Part shown: piece after piece, positions 8,600 through 18,256 of the stretch
Numbering within the stretch: the first letter of the stretch is position 1
How the letters are laid out: each line of letters begins with the position of its first letter
Source of the DNA: Bacteroidales bacterium
GTDB taxonomy: Bacteria > Bacteroidota > Bacteroidia > Bacteroidales > VadinHA17
DNA length: 35,922 bases
Assembly: GCA_018056245.1 (NCBI GenBank)
Contig: JAGPFZ010000019.1
Location: 1 to 35,922 of the forward strand
Direction: 5' to 3'
Position numbers and translations under genes: made by a program
Notes under the pieces: generated by a model
The model's input: the letters and a program-made list of their open reading frames with translations, nothing else
What the model was told of the DNA's origin: nothing
Database searches by the model: none

Positions 8600-9769
8600 T
8601 TATCTGTTCATCCTGGCTATAGCTTTAATCCACCGGTCCGGTACCTCATTCCTGTTTGCTAAAAGATAATCTTCATGCGAACATGCAATATGTTTTACCT
8701 GTCCCGTTCCGTTATTAATTTCCATCCACCATCTCTCCGTGAGATTGCTTTTTACGAAAATCAGTTCCTCGTCAATTCCCGAAATCTGAACATGGTAACG
8801 TGTAAAACGGCCTGTTGACTGATCGTCAAGCATAGCCGATTCATATTGGCGCTGGCCAAATCCCTCAAGGAAAAACCATATTATCTGTGCTGCAATATCA
8901 GATGTTTGAAAACCTCTGTCGACGGAAGGATTGACTTCAAAAATACCGAAGACCCTTACACTTTCTGATATTCCAGCATATCGAGCAAGTAAACATATCT
9001 CTTCCCCATAGAAACCATTTGGCGAGGGAAACATAGTTCCGGGCGCATCTGCCTGTCTTACAGAAGCTATGTCAATCAATGCAGCATCCGAATCTCTCAG
9101 AAGAGGTTCTGTTAAACTTATATATCCTCTAACGTCGCCGACTCTCATAAGATCTGATTTTCGTTTTTGAAGCCAGTTAATAGTTTGAGGATCATTTAAA
9201 TAAGTCTGATATCCTATATTTACAAAGTGATTTACATAACTTTTGTCGCTATAAATAATGTTATTCAGGTAACTGAATGAATCATTTCCTCCCCTACCCG
9301 GTTGAAAATCAATTCTTGAATCAATTGTTGCAAGCGTATAAGGCTGCGTCCGAGCTGCAAAAAACTTATCTATTGCAAGAGTAAGAGCACTGCTGCCGCC
9401 GATGATTACCGAGATAATATTTTCATTTGCCAGTAAACAGAGAATATCGCAAAGTCCGGCAATAGTATCGTCGAAGCTTTTCCCTTTCTTCATATTTCCA
9501 AAGTCGGCAATTTTTGTTTTGCCCGGCACTCGCGACAACATATAAAGTCGTTGCCGTATAGCTTCGGGCCCTCTTTCACAACCTACATTCGGAGAATTTC
9601 TCTCTTCAGGGACTCCGATTATTGTAATGTTATAGTTACCCGGGAAAGTTATCGCTTTGTTATCGGTATGTATTTCAAGGTTATGTGAAAAACCGGCTGA
9701 CTGGGAAAGATATTCATATCGCGGTTTTTCGATGCTTACCGGATCAAAATAGTCATTTATATCAATCAT
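8600..9769 (-). CDS. Arginase/formimidoylglutamase-fold protein with degenerate metal site
   Basis: A 389-residue member of the ureohydrolase (arginase) superfamily, recognisable from IIGVPEERNSPNVG, GPEAIRQRL, VIIGGSSALT, ATIDSRIDF, ALIDIASV and FEVNPSVD. The binuclear manganese site is not intact. The usual GGDH has become GGSS (residues 124-127, His lost), DxHxD is DSRID (150-154, His lost), and the DxD pair is DIA (233-235, second Asp lost). It is therefore probably not a hydrolase; a structural or regulatory role is inferred. Its start overlaps the topA stop (ATGA at 9766-9769), so it is translationally coupled to topA, and it is followed by the T9SS operon 178 bases on. Automatic pipelines would likely call it formimidoylglutamase or arginase. 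Confidence 0.85.
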   Translation of the reverse strand: MIDINDYFDPVSIEKPRYEYLSQSAGFSHNLEIHTDNKAITFPGNYNITIIGVPEERNSPNVGCERGPEAIRQRLYMLSRVPGKTKIADFGNMKKGKSFDDTIAGLCDILCLLANENIISVIIGGSSALTLAIDKFFAARTQPYTLATIDSRIDFQPGRGGNDSFSYLNNIIYSDKSYVNHFVNIGYQTYLNDPQTINWLQKRKSDLMRVGDVRGYISLTEPLLRDSDAALIDIASVRQADAPGTMFPSPNGFYGEEICLLARYAGISESVRVFGIFEVNPSVDRGFQTSDIAAQIIWFFLEGFGQRQYESAMLDDQSTGRFTRYHVQISGIDEELIFVKSNLTERWWMEINNGTGQVKHIACSHEDYLLANRNEVPDRWIKAIARMNR

Positions 9770-12066
9770 TTCCTGCCGGTTTTAGATTTCCTTTCAATGA
9801 TTTTCATACACTCTTCTCTGGTGAGTTCCAATGGATTGGTTCCTTTTGGAATCTTATAATTCTGTCCATTATAGCTTATATAAGGCCCATATCTTCCATT
9901 AAGGATCTTTATATCCTCTAATGTTTTGATAACTTTTTGTTTTTCCAGATTCTCCTTTTCTTTTATTAGTTCTGCAGCTCTTTCCAGGCTTATGCTGTAG
10001 GGATCGTCAATATTTTTCTTGAGTGAATAGAATTTATTCCTATACTTAATATATGGGCCAAACTTACCTGTATTGACGATAACTTCATCTCCTTCAATTT
10101 CTCCGAGGTTTCGAGGCAGATCAAACAGCCGTATTGCCTCTTCGAGTGTTATTGATTCGATTAGCTGATTTTTCTGCAGACTTGCAAATTGAGGTTTTTC
10201 GCCCTTTTCCGTATCTCCGGCTTGTGCAACTGGTCCATATCTTCCCATTTTAACCGAAATAGTTTTACCTGTTACAGGATGAGTTCCAAGTATGCGGGAA
10301 ATTTTTTTTCTGTTTTTCTTTTCAAGGCTTTCCTTCACCGAAATGTGAAAGGAATCGTAGAAATTTTCAAGCATTTTATTCCATAGCAACTGACCTGATG
10401 CGATTTTGTCAAACTGCTCTTCAACCTCTGCCGTAAAATTATAATCCACTATCCCTGAAAAGTTTTCTATCAGAAAATCATTTACTATCATACCAATATC
10501 TCTTGGGAAAAGTTTTGATTTTTCTTTCCCTGCCATTTCTATTTTTGAAGATTTTGACACTTTCCCGTCGGAAAGCTCAAGGACTGAAATTTTTCTTTTT
10601 TCTCCCGGTCTATCCTCTCTTGCGACATAACCTCTCGCCTGTATTGTGGAAATTATTGGTGCATAAGTCGAGGGCCTTCCGATGCCCATTTCTTCCAATT
10701 TTTTAACAAGGCTTGCCTCAGTATATCTTGGTGGAGGAGAAGTATATTTTTCTGATGCAGTTATTCTTTCATAATAAAGTCGCATCCCTGGTCTAAGAGG
10801 TGGAAATAGAGTTTTCTCCTCTTCACCGTTTTCCGTATCTACAGATTCGCTATAAAGTTTCAAAAAACCGTCAAAAAGAACTGTCTCGCCTGTCGCTGTA
10901 AATCCTGCACTGGAATTATTCATACCGATTGAAACGATGGTCCTTTCAATTTTGGCATCTGCCATTTGAGATGCGATAGTACGCTTCCAGATAAGTTCAT
11001 AAAGTTTCTTCTCAGCCTGTGTCCCGGAAATAGTTTTTTTGTCGAGATATGCCGGCCGTATAGCCTCATGAGCTTCCTGGGCACCTTTAATTGTTGTTTT
11101 AAACTGTCGCGTTTTTGAGTATTTCTCACCATATTCCGAAATGATAACTTCCCGGGCCTTTGAAAGTGCAAGATTCGACAAGTTTGTGGAATCAGTGCGC
11201 ATATATGTTATCTTACCCTCTTCATAAAGCTTCTGAGCAATAGCCATCGTCTGTGCCACTGAAAAACCAAGTTTACGATAAGCCTCCTGCTGTAAAGTTG
11301 ATGTTGTGAATGGTGCTGCAGGAGAATGTGTCCCGGGCTTGACGGAAATATTTTGAACTAAAAATTCAGCTTCTTTACATTGTTCGAGGAACTGAAGTGC
11401 TTGTTTTTCGTCAGAGTACTTTCCGGTTGCTTCAGCCCTTATAAGTCTTGAATCCGTCTTTTCGGGCGTTGTTCTGAAAAGAGCGTTTATCCTGAATGAA
11501 GATTCAGGCTTAAACCTGATAATTTCCTTCTCCCTTTCTACAATAAGTCGTACCGCTACTGACTGCACTCTTCCCGCCGAAAGTGCTGGCTGCACTTTCT
11601 TCCATAAAACTGGTGATATTTCAAAACCTACAAGACGATCAAGTATTCTCCTTGCTTGCTGGGCATTTACAAGGTTCATATCAACCGTACGTGGCGATTT
11701 AATTGCCTCTTCTATTGCTGTCTTGGTTATTTCATGAAATACTATTCTTTTGGTTTTCGCCGGATCAAGATTTAGCACTTCTATCAAATGCCATGCAATA
11801 GCTTCACCTTCCCGATCTTCATCCGATGCAATCCATACCGACTTTGCTTCAGAACTTATCTTTCTTAGCTCGTTCACCACTTTCTGCTTTTCTTCAGGAA
11901 TTTCATAATGTGGTATAAAACCGGCTGGTATATCAATGCCGAGGTTCTTTTTTGCAAGGTCTCGAATATGCCCATAACTTGATACAACCCGGAAATTTTT
12001 GCCAAGGAACTTCTCAATAGTCCTGGCTTTTGCAGGCGATTCCACTATAACCAGATTTTCAATCAT
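9766..12066 (-). CDS. topA: DNA topoisomerase I (type IA)
   Basis: Relaxes negatively supercoiled DNA. The Toprim domain starts at the N-terminus with VIVESPAKA (Glu9) and the acidic triad in SDEDREGE (Asp82, Asp84, Glu86). The catalytic tyrosine is Tyr288 in KITYMRTDST. Other type IA marks are LSAGRVQSVAVRLIV and GIGRPSTYAPIISTIQ. The 766-residue protein has no Cys4 zinc fingers; instead the C-terminus carries repeats of the form GRYGPYI / GKFGPYIKY typical of Bacteroidota TopA. It is expressed from a well-matched promoter at 12081-12111 and is coupled at its 3' end to the arginase-fold gene. Confidence 0.97.
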   Translation of the reverse strand: MIENLVIVESPAKARTIEKFLGKNFRVVSSYGHIRDLAKKNLGIDIPAGFIPHYEIPEEKQKVVNELRKISSEAKSVWIASDEDREGEAIAWHLIEVLNLDPAKTKRIVFHEITKTAIEEAIKSPRTVDMNLVNAQQARRILDRLVGFEISPVLWKKVQPALSAGRVQSVAVRLIVEREKEIIRFKPESSFRINALFRTTPEKTDSRLIRAEATGKYSDEKQALQFLEQCKEAEFLVQNISVKPGTHSPAAPFTTSTLQQEAYRKLGFSVAQTMAIAQKLYEEGKITYMRTDSTNLSNLALSKAREVIISEYGEKYSKTRQFKTTIKGAQEAHEAIRPAYLDKKTISGTQAEKKLYELIWKRTIASQMADAKIERTIVSIGMNNSSAGFTATGETVLFDGFLKLYSESVDTENGEEEKTLFPPLRPGMRLYYERITASEKYTSPPPRYTEASLVKKLEEMGIGRPSTYAPIISTIQARGYVAREDRPGEKRKISVLELSDGKVSKSSKIEMAGKEKSKLFPRDIGMIVNDFLIENFSGIVDYNFTAEVEEQFDKIASGQLLWNKMLENFYDSFHISVKESLEKKNRKKISRILGTHPVTGKTISVKMGRYGPVAQAGDTEKGEKPQFASLQKNQLIESITLEEAIRLFDLPRNLGEIEGDEVIVNTGKFGPYIKYRNKFYSLKKNIDDPYSISLERAAELIKEKENLEKQKVIKTLEDIKILNGRYGPYISYNGQNYKIPKGTNPLELTREECMKIIERKSKTGRK

Positions 12067-12080
12067 GGTTCAAAATTTTT

Positions 12081-12111
12081 CAAATTTATAAAATGCGACA
12101 AAGTAAATCAA
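12081..12111 (-). promoter_or_regulatory. topA: Bacteroidota-type promoter of topA
   Basis: On the minus strand, TTG (12111-12109), 20 bases, then TAAATTTG (12088-12081): a full match to the TTG / N19-21 / TAnnTTTG consensus. The topA ATG is 15 bases after the -7 element. Confidence 0.65.
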
Positions 12112-12159
12112 TTAGACGTCAAACTTCAAAATAAACTTTAAAGATTCTTTGTTTATTAT

Positions 12160-12167
12160 TAATTTTG
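12160..12167 (+). promoter_or_regulatory. Bacteroidota-type -7 element before the PBP gene
   Basis: TAATTTTG matches TAnnTTTG and ends 21 bases before the chosen ATG at 12189. No clear TTG at the correct spacing. Its position argues against the upstream TTG at 12165 being the translation start, since that codon lies inside this element. Confidence 0.45.
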
Positions 12168-12188
12168 CACGCAAATTATGATGCATAT

Positions 12189-14534
12189 ATGAACAGCCAA
12201 AACATTTATAAAAAATATTTATTATGGTTCTGGGGAATATTTGCATTCCCGTTTGTTGTTTTGGCCATATTATTTATTCTTATTTCAGCAGGAAAATTTG
12301 GGCCAATGCCCACTTTCGAGGAACTTGAAAACCCTGAGAACAGTCTCGCATCCGAAGTATATTCTGAAGACGGAATACTTCTCGGAAAATTTTATGCAGA
12401 AAAAGAAAACCTTTCATGGGTAGAATATGATGAAATTTCCCCAAATGTTATAAATGCACTTATTGCAACAGAAGATATACGGTTTTTCAGGCATTCCGGA
12501 ATCGATATACGTGGTGTGGGAAGAGCAGCTGTCCGGACAATATTGCTTGGCCAGAATACCGGCGGCGGAAGTACAATAACACAACAACTTGCAAAGCTTC
12601 TTTACCCGAGAGACACTACAAAAACATCCTCCTTAAAAAGGATGATAAAGCTTGGCATAACAAAATTAAAAGAATGGCAAACAGCAGTAAAGCTCGAAAA
12701 AAGCTATACCAAAGAGGAGATTATTACGATGTATCTCAATAAATATGATTTTATATATAATGCCAAGGGAATAAGATCAGCAGCACATGTATATTTCAAT
12801 ACAACACCCGATTCACTGAACCTCCAACAGGCAGCAACTCTTGTGGGTATGCTAAAAAACTCGACTCTCTACAATCCGCTGAGAGATTCACTGAGAATGG
12901 TAAAAAGAAGGAATATCGTTATTGGACAAATGGCCAAGTACGGCTATATCACACAGCACGTGGCCGATTCGGTGAGTCGGCTACCACTTTTAACAGATTT
13001 TCAGCAGGAAGACCATACATCAGGGCTTGCTACCTATCTGAGAGAATTTATCCGTACTACCATGATCAAATTTGAGCCTGACCCAAGATTTTTCTCTTAT
13101 GAAGATCAATACAATGAGGCCGTGTGGCAGTGGGAGAACAATCCTCTCTATGGATGGTGTCGAAAAAATAAAAAACCCGACGGCTCAAACTATAATCTCT
13201 ATAAGGATGGCCTGAAGATATATACAACTATAAATTCAAAAATGCAGAAATATGCCGAAGACGCTCTCACTGAACATCTCTCGCAAAATATACAGCCTGC
13301 ATTCAACAAGCTTGCAAAAACTTTCAAAAATCCTCCATTCTCAGACGATCTCACTAAAAAGCAAGTCGAGGAAATCATGATGATGGCCGTGAGAAGAACC
13401 GATAGATACAGGCAAATGTCGCGTCGAAAAATTCCTATTGACTCAATAATGCTTGCATTTAATACTCCAGTTCGTATGAAAGTTTTTTCCTGGAATGGGG
13501 AAAGAGACACCGTGATGACTCCTCTCGATTCAATACGATATTATAAGTATTTTATGCGCTCATCCTTCATGGCTATGGATCCACATACCGGGTTTGTAAA
13601 AGCCTATGTAGGAGGACCTAATTTCAAGTATTTCAAATATGATGCCGTTACCGAACAGAAAAGACAGGTGGGAAGCACTATAAAACCTTTTTTATATACT
13701 CTGGCAATCCAGGATGGTTATTCACCATGCTACGAGGTGGAAAATATCCCCCGGACTTTCATTGTAGGTGATTCTATCTGGAGGCCAAAAAGCTCAGGCC
13801 CAAAAGAATATCACGGTAAAATGGTTACATTAAAATGGGGACTTGCAAAATCAGAAAATTATATCTCAGCCTGGCTGATGACACAGTTTACACCACAAGC
13901 TGTGGTTGATCTGATGCACCGGATGGGTATAAGAAGCTATATTGACCCAGTATATTCAATTTTTCTGGGCACTTCCGATATATCTCTTGAAGAAATGACG
14001 GCCGCATACGGAACATTTGCAAATAAAGGCGTCTATACAAAGCCAGTGTATGTGACCCGTATCGAAGATAAAAACGGCAATGTTATTTCGCGTTTCAATA
14101 CAAAGGTAGAGGAAGTTATTACCGAAGAACAGGCCTATCTGATGCTCGACCTATTACAGGGCGTTGTTAATCAGGGCACAGCAATAGGTATGCGGGTAAC
14201 CTATGACTTTAAGAATCAGATGGGAGGTAAGACAGGTACCACTCAGAACCATGGAAACGGCTGGTATATGGGAGTGTTGCCTAACCTTGTTGGTGGAGTA
14301 TGGAGCGGATGGGAAGATCAAAGCATTCATTTCGAAACAATCGGAGAAGGCCAGGGTGCCAGAATCGCTATGCCCATAATGGCACTTTTTCTGAAGAAAC
14401 TTTATGCCGATCCGGGACTCGGAATAATGGAAGCAGATATATTTGAAAAACCGACAAACTTTTTTATGGAACTCGATTGTGAGAAGATAAACAGAAATTC
14501 AGTACGAAGATCAAACTATATTGAACGTTATTGA
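12189..14534 (+). CDS. mrcA: Class A penicillin-binding protein (PBP1A type)
   Basis: A bifunctional peptidoglycan glycosyltransferase/transpeptidase anchored in the inner membrane. The open frame begins at a TTG at 12165, but ATG 12189 (MNSQNIYKKY) is preferred because the TTG overlaps the likely promoter. From that start it has 781 residues: one transmembrane helix (about 10-34), and a GT51 domain with ATEDIRFFRHSGID (catalytic Glu about 95) and GGGSTITQQLAKLLYP. The transpeptidase domain has the SxxK motif in RQVGSTIKPF, the SxN motif in KSENYIS, and KTGTT near the end. All catalytic motifs look intact. It is monocistronic, divergent from topA and convergent with radA, whose stop lies four bases away. 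Confidence 0.95.
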   Translation: MNSQNIYKKYLLWFWGIFAFPFVVLAILFILISAGKFGPMPTFEELENPENSLASEVYSEDGILLGKFYAEKENLSWVEYDEISPNVINALIATEDIRFFRHSGIDIRGVGRAAVRTILLGQNTGGGSTITQQLAKLLYPRDTTKTSSLKRMIKLGITKLKEWQTAVKLEKSYTKEEIITMYLNKYDFIYNAKGIRSAAHVYFNTTPDSLNLQQAATLVGMLKNSTLYNPLRDSLRMVKRRNIVIGQMAKYGYITQHVADSVSRLPLLTDFQQEDHTSGLATYLREFIRTTMIKFEPDPRFFSYEDQYNEAVWQWENNPLYGWCRKNKKPDGSNYNLYKDGLKIYTTINSKMQKYAEDALTEHLSQNIQPAFNKLAKTFKNPPFSDDLTKKQVEEIMMMAVRRTDRYRQMSRRKIPIDSIMLAFNTPVRMKVFSWNGERDTVMTPLDSIRYYKYFMRSSFMAMDPHTGFVKAYVGGPNFKYFKYDAVTEQKRQVGSTIKPFLYTLAIQDGYSPCYEVENIPRTFIVGDSIWRPKSSGPKEYHGKMVTLKWGLAKSENYISAWLMTQFTPQAVVDLMHRMGIRSYIDPVYSIFLGTSDISLEEMTAAYGTFANKGVYTKPVYVTRIEDKNGNVISRFNTKVEEVITEEQAYLMLDLLQGVVNQGTAIGMRVTYDFKNQMGGKTGTTQNHGNGWYMGVLPNLVGGVWSGWEDQSIHFETIGEGQGARIAMPIMALFLKKLYADPGLGIMEADIFEKPTNFFMELDCEKINRNSVRRSNYIERY

Positions 14535-14537
14535 TTT

Positions 14538-15899
14538 TCAGCCAAAAAGGTATTTTACAAGCTGTTCTACCTTCCCTGCTTTAATTATTTTTATCTTGAT
14601 ATTTCCTAAATATTTTATCTTCTGATAACTTGAAATTACTATACTTTCAAATCCCATTTTTGCAGCTTCCTTTATTCGCTGTTCAACAACCGATACCGGC
14701 CTTATCTCTCCTGAAAGGCCTGCTTCTCCGGCAAAACAGACATTTTTATTTATAGGTACATCAAGGTTCGAAGAGAGAATAGAACTTATCACGGCAAGAT
14801 CTATTGCAGGATCTGAAACCCTTATGCCTCCGGCAATGTTGAGAAAGACGTCCTTCATGCCGAGTTTGAAGCCTGCACGCTTTTCGAGAATGGCGAGAAG
14901 CATATTAAGCCTTCTGATGTCAAAACCTGTTGAACTCCTCTGAGGAGTTCCATAAACAGCACTACTTACAAGAGCCTGTGTTTCAATCATAAATGGTCTG
15001 ATTCCCTCTACCGTTGCTGCAATGGCGACACCACTAAGCGCCTCATCATGTGTATTAATAAACATTTCCGACGGATTGACCACTTCTTTCAGGCCGCTTT
15101 CAGTCATCTCAAAAATTCCGATTTCAGAAGTTGAACCGAACCTGTTTTTTACTGGACGTAGAATTCGGTATATATAATTATTATCGCCTTCGAAGTAAAG
15201 AACAACATCAACAATATGCTCAAGTACTCTTGGGCCGGCAAGAGTCCCGTCTTTTGTTATATGTCCTATCAATATTACAGGGACGCCTGTAAGCTTAGAA
15301 TATTTAAGGAGCCTTGCCGCACACTCTCTCACCTGTGAAACTGAACCGGCAGGTGATTCAAGTAAAGTGGTACTTACAGTCTGAATGGAATCAATTATAA
15401 TTATTTCCGGTCTGATTTGTTCAGAGTAAGCTGTGATGTTTTCAAGTTCCGTTTCACAAAGCACATAACATTCAGGGTTGCTTTTACCCAATCTTTTTGC
15501 TCTCAAGCTTATCTGTTCTCCGCTTTCCTCTCCTGATACGTACAGTACTTTCCTGCCCGGGGTTGCAAGAGCCAGATGCAGAGCCATGGTTGATTTGCCC
15601 ACACCAGGTTCTCCTCCAAGCAGTACAAGTGAACCCGGCACTAAACCACCGCCAAGAATTCTATCGAGTTCTCCGATGCAACTCTTATACCTCGGTTTTT
15701 CATAAGAAGATATTGAAGAGAGAAGCTCAGGTTTTCTCTTTTCATTAAATTTACCCGGGAATGCTTCTCCACGCGGCTGAAGAAGAGTTACCTCTTCGTG
15801 ATAAGTGTTCCATTCACCACAGGCCGGGCATCGTCCAAGCCACTTGACCGATTCGGCGCCGCAATTCTGACAAACCCATATTGTCTTATTTTTAGTCAT
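14538..15899 (-). CDS. radA: DNA repair protein RadA (Sms)
   Basis: A RecA-like branch-migration ATPase that processes recombination intermediates. Domains in order: an N-terminal Cys4 zinc finger (Cys10, 13, 24, 27 around WVCQNCG and RCPACGEW); a RecA-like core with Walker A GGEPGVGKST; the RadA-specific KNRFGSTSEIG motif; and a Lon-protease-like C-terminal domain ending in SVVEQRIKEAAKMGF. At 453 residues it is the normal length. Its start overlaps the end of the flippase-like gene by eight bases (15892-15899), making it the last gene of the panC-panD-flippase-radA operon. Confidence 0.97.
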   Translation of the reverse strand: MTKNKTIWVCQNCGAESVKWLGRCPACGEWNTYHEEVTLLQPRGEAFPGKFNEKRKPELLSSISSYEKPRYKSCIGELDRILGGGLVPGSLVLLGGEPGVGKSTMALHLALATPGRKVLYVSGEESGEQISLRAKRLGKSNPECYVLCETELENITAYSEQIRPEIIIIDSIQTVSTTLLESPAGSVSQVRECAARLLKYSKLTGVPVILIGHITKDGTLAGPRVLEHIVDVVLYFEGDNNYIYRILRPVKNRFGSTSEIGIFEMTESGLKEVVNPSEMFINTHDEALSGVAIAATVEGIRPFMIETQALVSSAVYGTPQRSSTGFDIRRLNMLLAILEKRAGFKLGMKDVFLNIAGGIRVSDPAIDLAVISSILSSNLDVPINKNVCFAGEAGLSGEIRPVSVVEQRIKEAAKMGFESIVISSYQKIKYLGNIKIKIIKAGKVEQLVKYLFG

Positions 15900-16917
15900 A
15901 CGGGGTCAGTTTGATTTTTTCCTTCTTAACAAGAGCGTAAAACGCAATAAATCCGAGAATAGCACTAAAAATAAGCTGCGACTCATGGGAAAGCACAGCA
16001 TACGCAAGTCCGTCTTCGAGGCTGATACCATATATTGCATTGAAGCCGCGTGATATAATAAAATGAAAAGCTCCTATGCCACCCTGTACGGGAACCGCAG
16101 TCGAAATACTACCTAATATAAGAATGAAAATCCCATCGGCGAAATCCAGACTCGAAGTACTTTTAAGTGAAAAAAACACCACCCATGTCATTAACGCATA
16201 ATTAGTCCATATAAATAATGTATGAAAAAGAAATTCCTTTTTTCTTTCCAATGTCATTATAGTTTTCAATCCTGTGACAATACCTTTTAAAACATTAAAA
16301 AGCTTATCGAAAAACCTTATTTTTCTGAGGTTATTTCTAAACCGGTAAATCAGACAGAATGCAACAAACATAAGAACGAGCAAAGTAATCCAGAAAACCA
16401 GTGTTGAACCAAACAATGATATTATTTTTTCATGCACCGGAATATAAACATTATCTATCAGGAAAGATCCAAGCATGCTCCCTTTTGCTAATAACATGAT
16501 AATCATAATCAAAAGGCATGAAATAACATCAACAGTTCTTTCTATAACAACAGTTCCAAAAAGCTGGCTTGCAGGGATTTTTTCTTTTCTGCCCAGTGCA
16601 ATACAACGGATTACCTCTCCTAAACGTGGCAAAACAATATTTGCAAGATATCCGATCATCATGGCATGAAAAGTATTACGGAATCCAGGTTTATATCCCA
16701 GAGGATTAACAAGAAGCACCCATCTCCTGGCTCTGCTTACATAAGCAAGAGATGCAAAGATTATTGAGAGAATCAGCCATTCGTATCGTGCTTCTGAGAG
16801 CTTGATAATAAGTTCCGAAAAGTTTACCTTTCTAAAGGCAAGCCAGAGCAGAGCAATTCCCGCAATGAGAAAAGCAAGAAATTTTAGTGCCTGGGTTAAG
16901 CTTCTTTTAAGGCTCAA
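15892..16917 (-). CDS. Flippase-like / lysylphosphatidylglycerol-synthase-TM family membrane protein
   Basis: A 341-residue polytopic membrane protein of the UPF0104 family (the transmembrane part of MprF-type lysylphosphatidylglycerol synthases and AglD-like flippases). Visible family features are six or more hydrophobic helices, RARRWVLLVNPLGY after the second helix, IGYLANIVLPRLGEVIRC, VVIERTVDVI, and VPVQGGIGAFHFI near the C-terminus. No soluble aminoacyl-transferase domain is present, so the substrate is unknown; moving a lipid-linked sugar or phospholipid is inferred. The only available start is a TTG at 16917, two bases after the panD stop, suggesting translational coupling; no ATG occurs until well inside the first conserved region. 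Confidence 0.8.
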   Translation of the reverse strand: MSLKRSLTQALKFLAFLIAGIALLWLAFRKVNFSELIIKLSEARYEWLILSIIFASLAYVSRARRWVLLVNPLGYKPGFRNTFHAMMIGYLANIVLPRLGEVIRCIALGRKEKIPASQLFGTVVIERTVDVISCLLIMIIMLLAKGSMLGSFLIDNVYIPVHEKIISLFGSTLVFWITLLVLMFVAFCLIYRFRNNLRKIRFFDKLFNVLKGIVTGLKTIMTLERKKEFLFHTLFIWTNYALMTWVVFFSLKSTSSLDFADGIFILILGSISTAVPVQGGIGAFHFIISRGFNAIYGISLEDGLAYAVLSHESQLIFSAILGFIAFYALVKKEKIKLTPYD

Positions 16918-16919
16918 TC

Positions 16920-17270
16920 TTATATAAGTTTATTGGTGGCAGTGTCGGGGAAAAGAATTTTGGGCCTGAAGGTTTTTGCTTCTTCCATGGTCATGGAGGC
17001 ATAAGAAATGATAATAATCACATCTCCAACGGCAAATTTTCTTGCTGCAGCGCCATTAAGACAAATACTGCCCGATCCCCTTTCACCTTTAATAACATAA
17101 GTATCAAGCCGTTCCCCGTTATTAATATTGACAACCTGCACCTTTTCATTCTCGATGATTCCGGCAGCATCCATAAGATCCTCATCAATCGTTATACTGC
17201 CGATATAATTGAGATTTGCCTCCGTGACGGAAACATTATGAATTTTAGACTTAACAATCTCTATCAGCAT
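16920..17270 (-). CDS. panD: Aspartate 1-decarboxylase
   Basis: Makes beta-alanine from aspartate for pantothenate and coenzyme A. The 116-residue proenzyme has the self-cleavage site Gly24-Ser25 within [10 protein letters not shown], where Ser25 becomes the pyruvoyl cofactor. Further family residues are [16 protein letters not shown] and the [10 protein letters not shown] strand. It follows panC by 35 bases, so the two products of the pathway (beta-alanine and its condensation with pantoate) are encoded together. It is followed closely by the flippase-like gene. Confidence 0.97.
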   Translation of the reverse strand: MLIEIVKSKIHNVSVTEANLNYIGSITIDEDLMDAAGIIENEKVQVVNINNGERLDTYVIKGERGSGSICLNGAAARKFAVGDVIIIISYASMTMEEAKTFRPKILFPDTATNKLI

Positions 17271-17305
17271 ATCTCATATTTTTTATAATTCTGCAACAAA
17301 GTTAA

Positions 17306-18178
17306 TTAACCTTTTGAAACCGGACAATTGAATTCTATATTATCTATAAGCCTTATTTTACCGGCGCGTACAGCTATACATCCGAAATATCTTTTACCAG
17401 GCTCCATTGTTCTGCGTGTTTCAACAAGCTTCAGCTCGGTATCATCTGCAATTTCGAAATATTCGAGCTCGAAATCATTAGTGTCATTTATACACTTATT
17501 CACATAGTCCTTTATTTCATCTATTTCATGAGTAGCTATCATTGATGCAGCATCTGAAAGAGCTTTGTAAATAATTCCTGCTTTATCCTGTATCGAAGGC
17601 GCAAGTAAAAGGTTTCGGCTGCTCATAGCCAAACCGTTTGCTTCCCTGATAACAGGACATGAAACAACTATTATATTCCTTCCCTGCTGCCGGACAAGTT
17701 CTTTGATAATTATCAGTTGCTGAAAATCTTTTTGGCCGAAAAATGCAAAATCGGGATTAACAATATCGAATAACCTGCTTACAACCTGCACAACTCCTTT
17801 GAAATGACCTGGCCTATGAACACCCTCCATCACCTTGTCGAGATTTCCAAATTCAAACACTACTTCTCTTTCATTTCCTGGGTAAATTTCTTTTTCTGAA
17901 GGCAAAAAAACCATATCATCTTTCCTTAGTATTCCGGATAGAATTGTTATGTCTTTATCCAGCATTCGGGGATAATTCTCAAGATCTTGTCTGTCATTAA
18001 ACTGAGTCGGATTAACAAATATGCTTACAACTGTTACAGGGCATTCCTTCAACGATGCTTCAATAAGGGAAATATGGCCTTTATGAAGCGCCCCCATTGT
18101 TGGAACAAATCCAATTGGTCTGGCTTTTCTTTCACCAAGGCGTTCCTGTAACTCCTTTACAGTAGAATATACTTTCAT
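17306..18178 (-). CDS. panC: Pantothenate synthetase
   Basis: Ligates pantoate and beta-alanine using ATP. The 290-residue protein has the nucleotide-binding signature PTMGALHKGH (residues 26-35), FVNPTQFNDRQDLENYPR, HRPGHFKGVVQVVSRLF, DFAFFGQKDFQQL and the KMSKS-like AMSSRNLLL. All expected active-site segments are present. It is the first gene of a four-gene operon (panC, panD, flippase-like, radA), with a promoter about 100 bases upstream that overlaps a long inverted repeat. Confidence 0.97.
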   Translation of the reverse strand: MKVYSTVKELQERLGERKARPIGFVPTMGALHKGHISLIEASLKECPVTVVSIFVNPTQFNDRQDLENYPRMLDKDITILSGILRKDDMVFLPSEKEIYPGNEREVVFEFGNLDKVMEGVHRPGHFKGVVQVVSRLFDIVNPDFAFFGQKDFQQLIIIKELVRQQGRNIIVVSCPVIREANGLAMSSRNLLLAPSIQDKAGIIYKALSDAASMIATHEIDEIKDYVNKCINDTNDFELEYFEIADDTELKLVETRRTMEPGKRYFGCIAVRAGKIRLIDNIEFNCPVSKG

Positions 18179-18256
18179 AATCTGTCGATTATTTTTTCTC
18201 GAAGATAATTTTATTTAACAACAATATTAATAATCTCTACAAGGGGAACAAAAACG

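Noticed and set aside
8600-9769. Working arginase or formimidoylglutamase
   Set aside because: Two metal-binding His and one Asp are substituted, and no histidine- or arginine-degradation genes are nearby.
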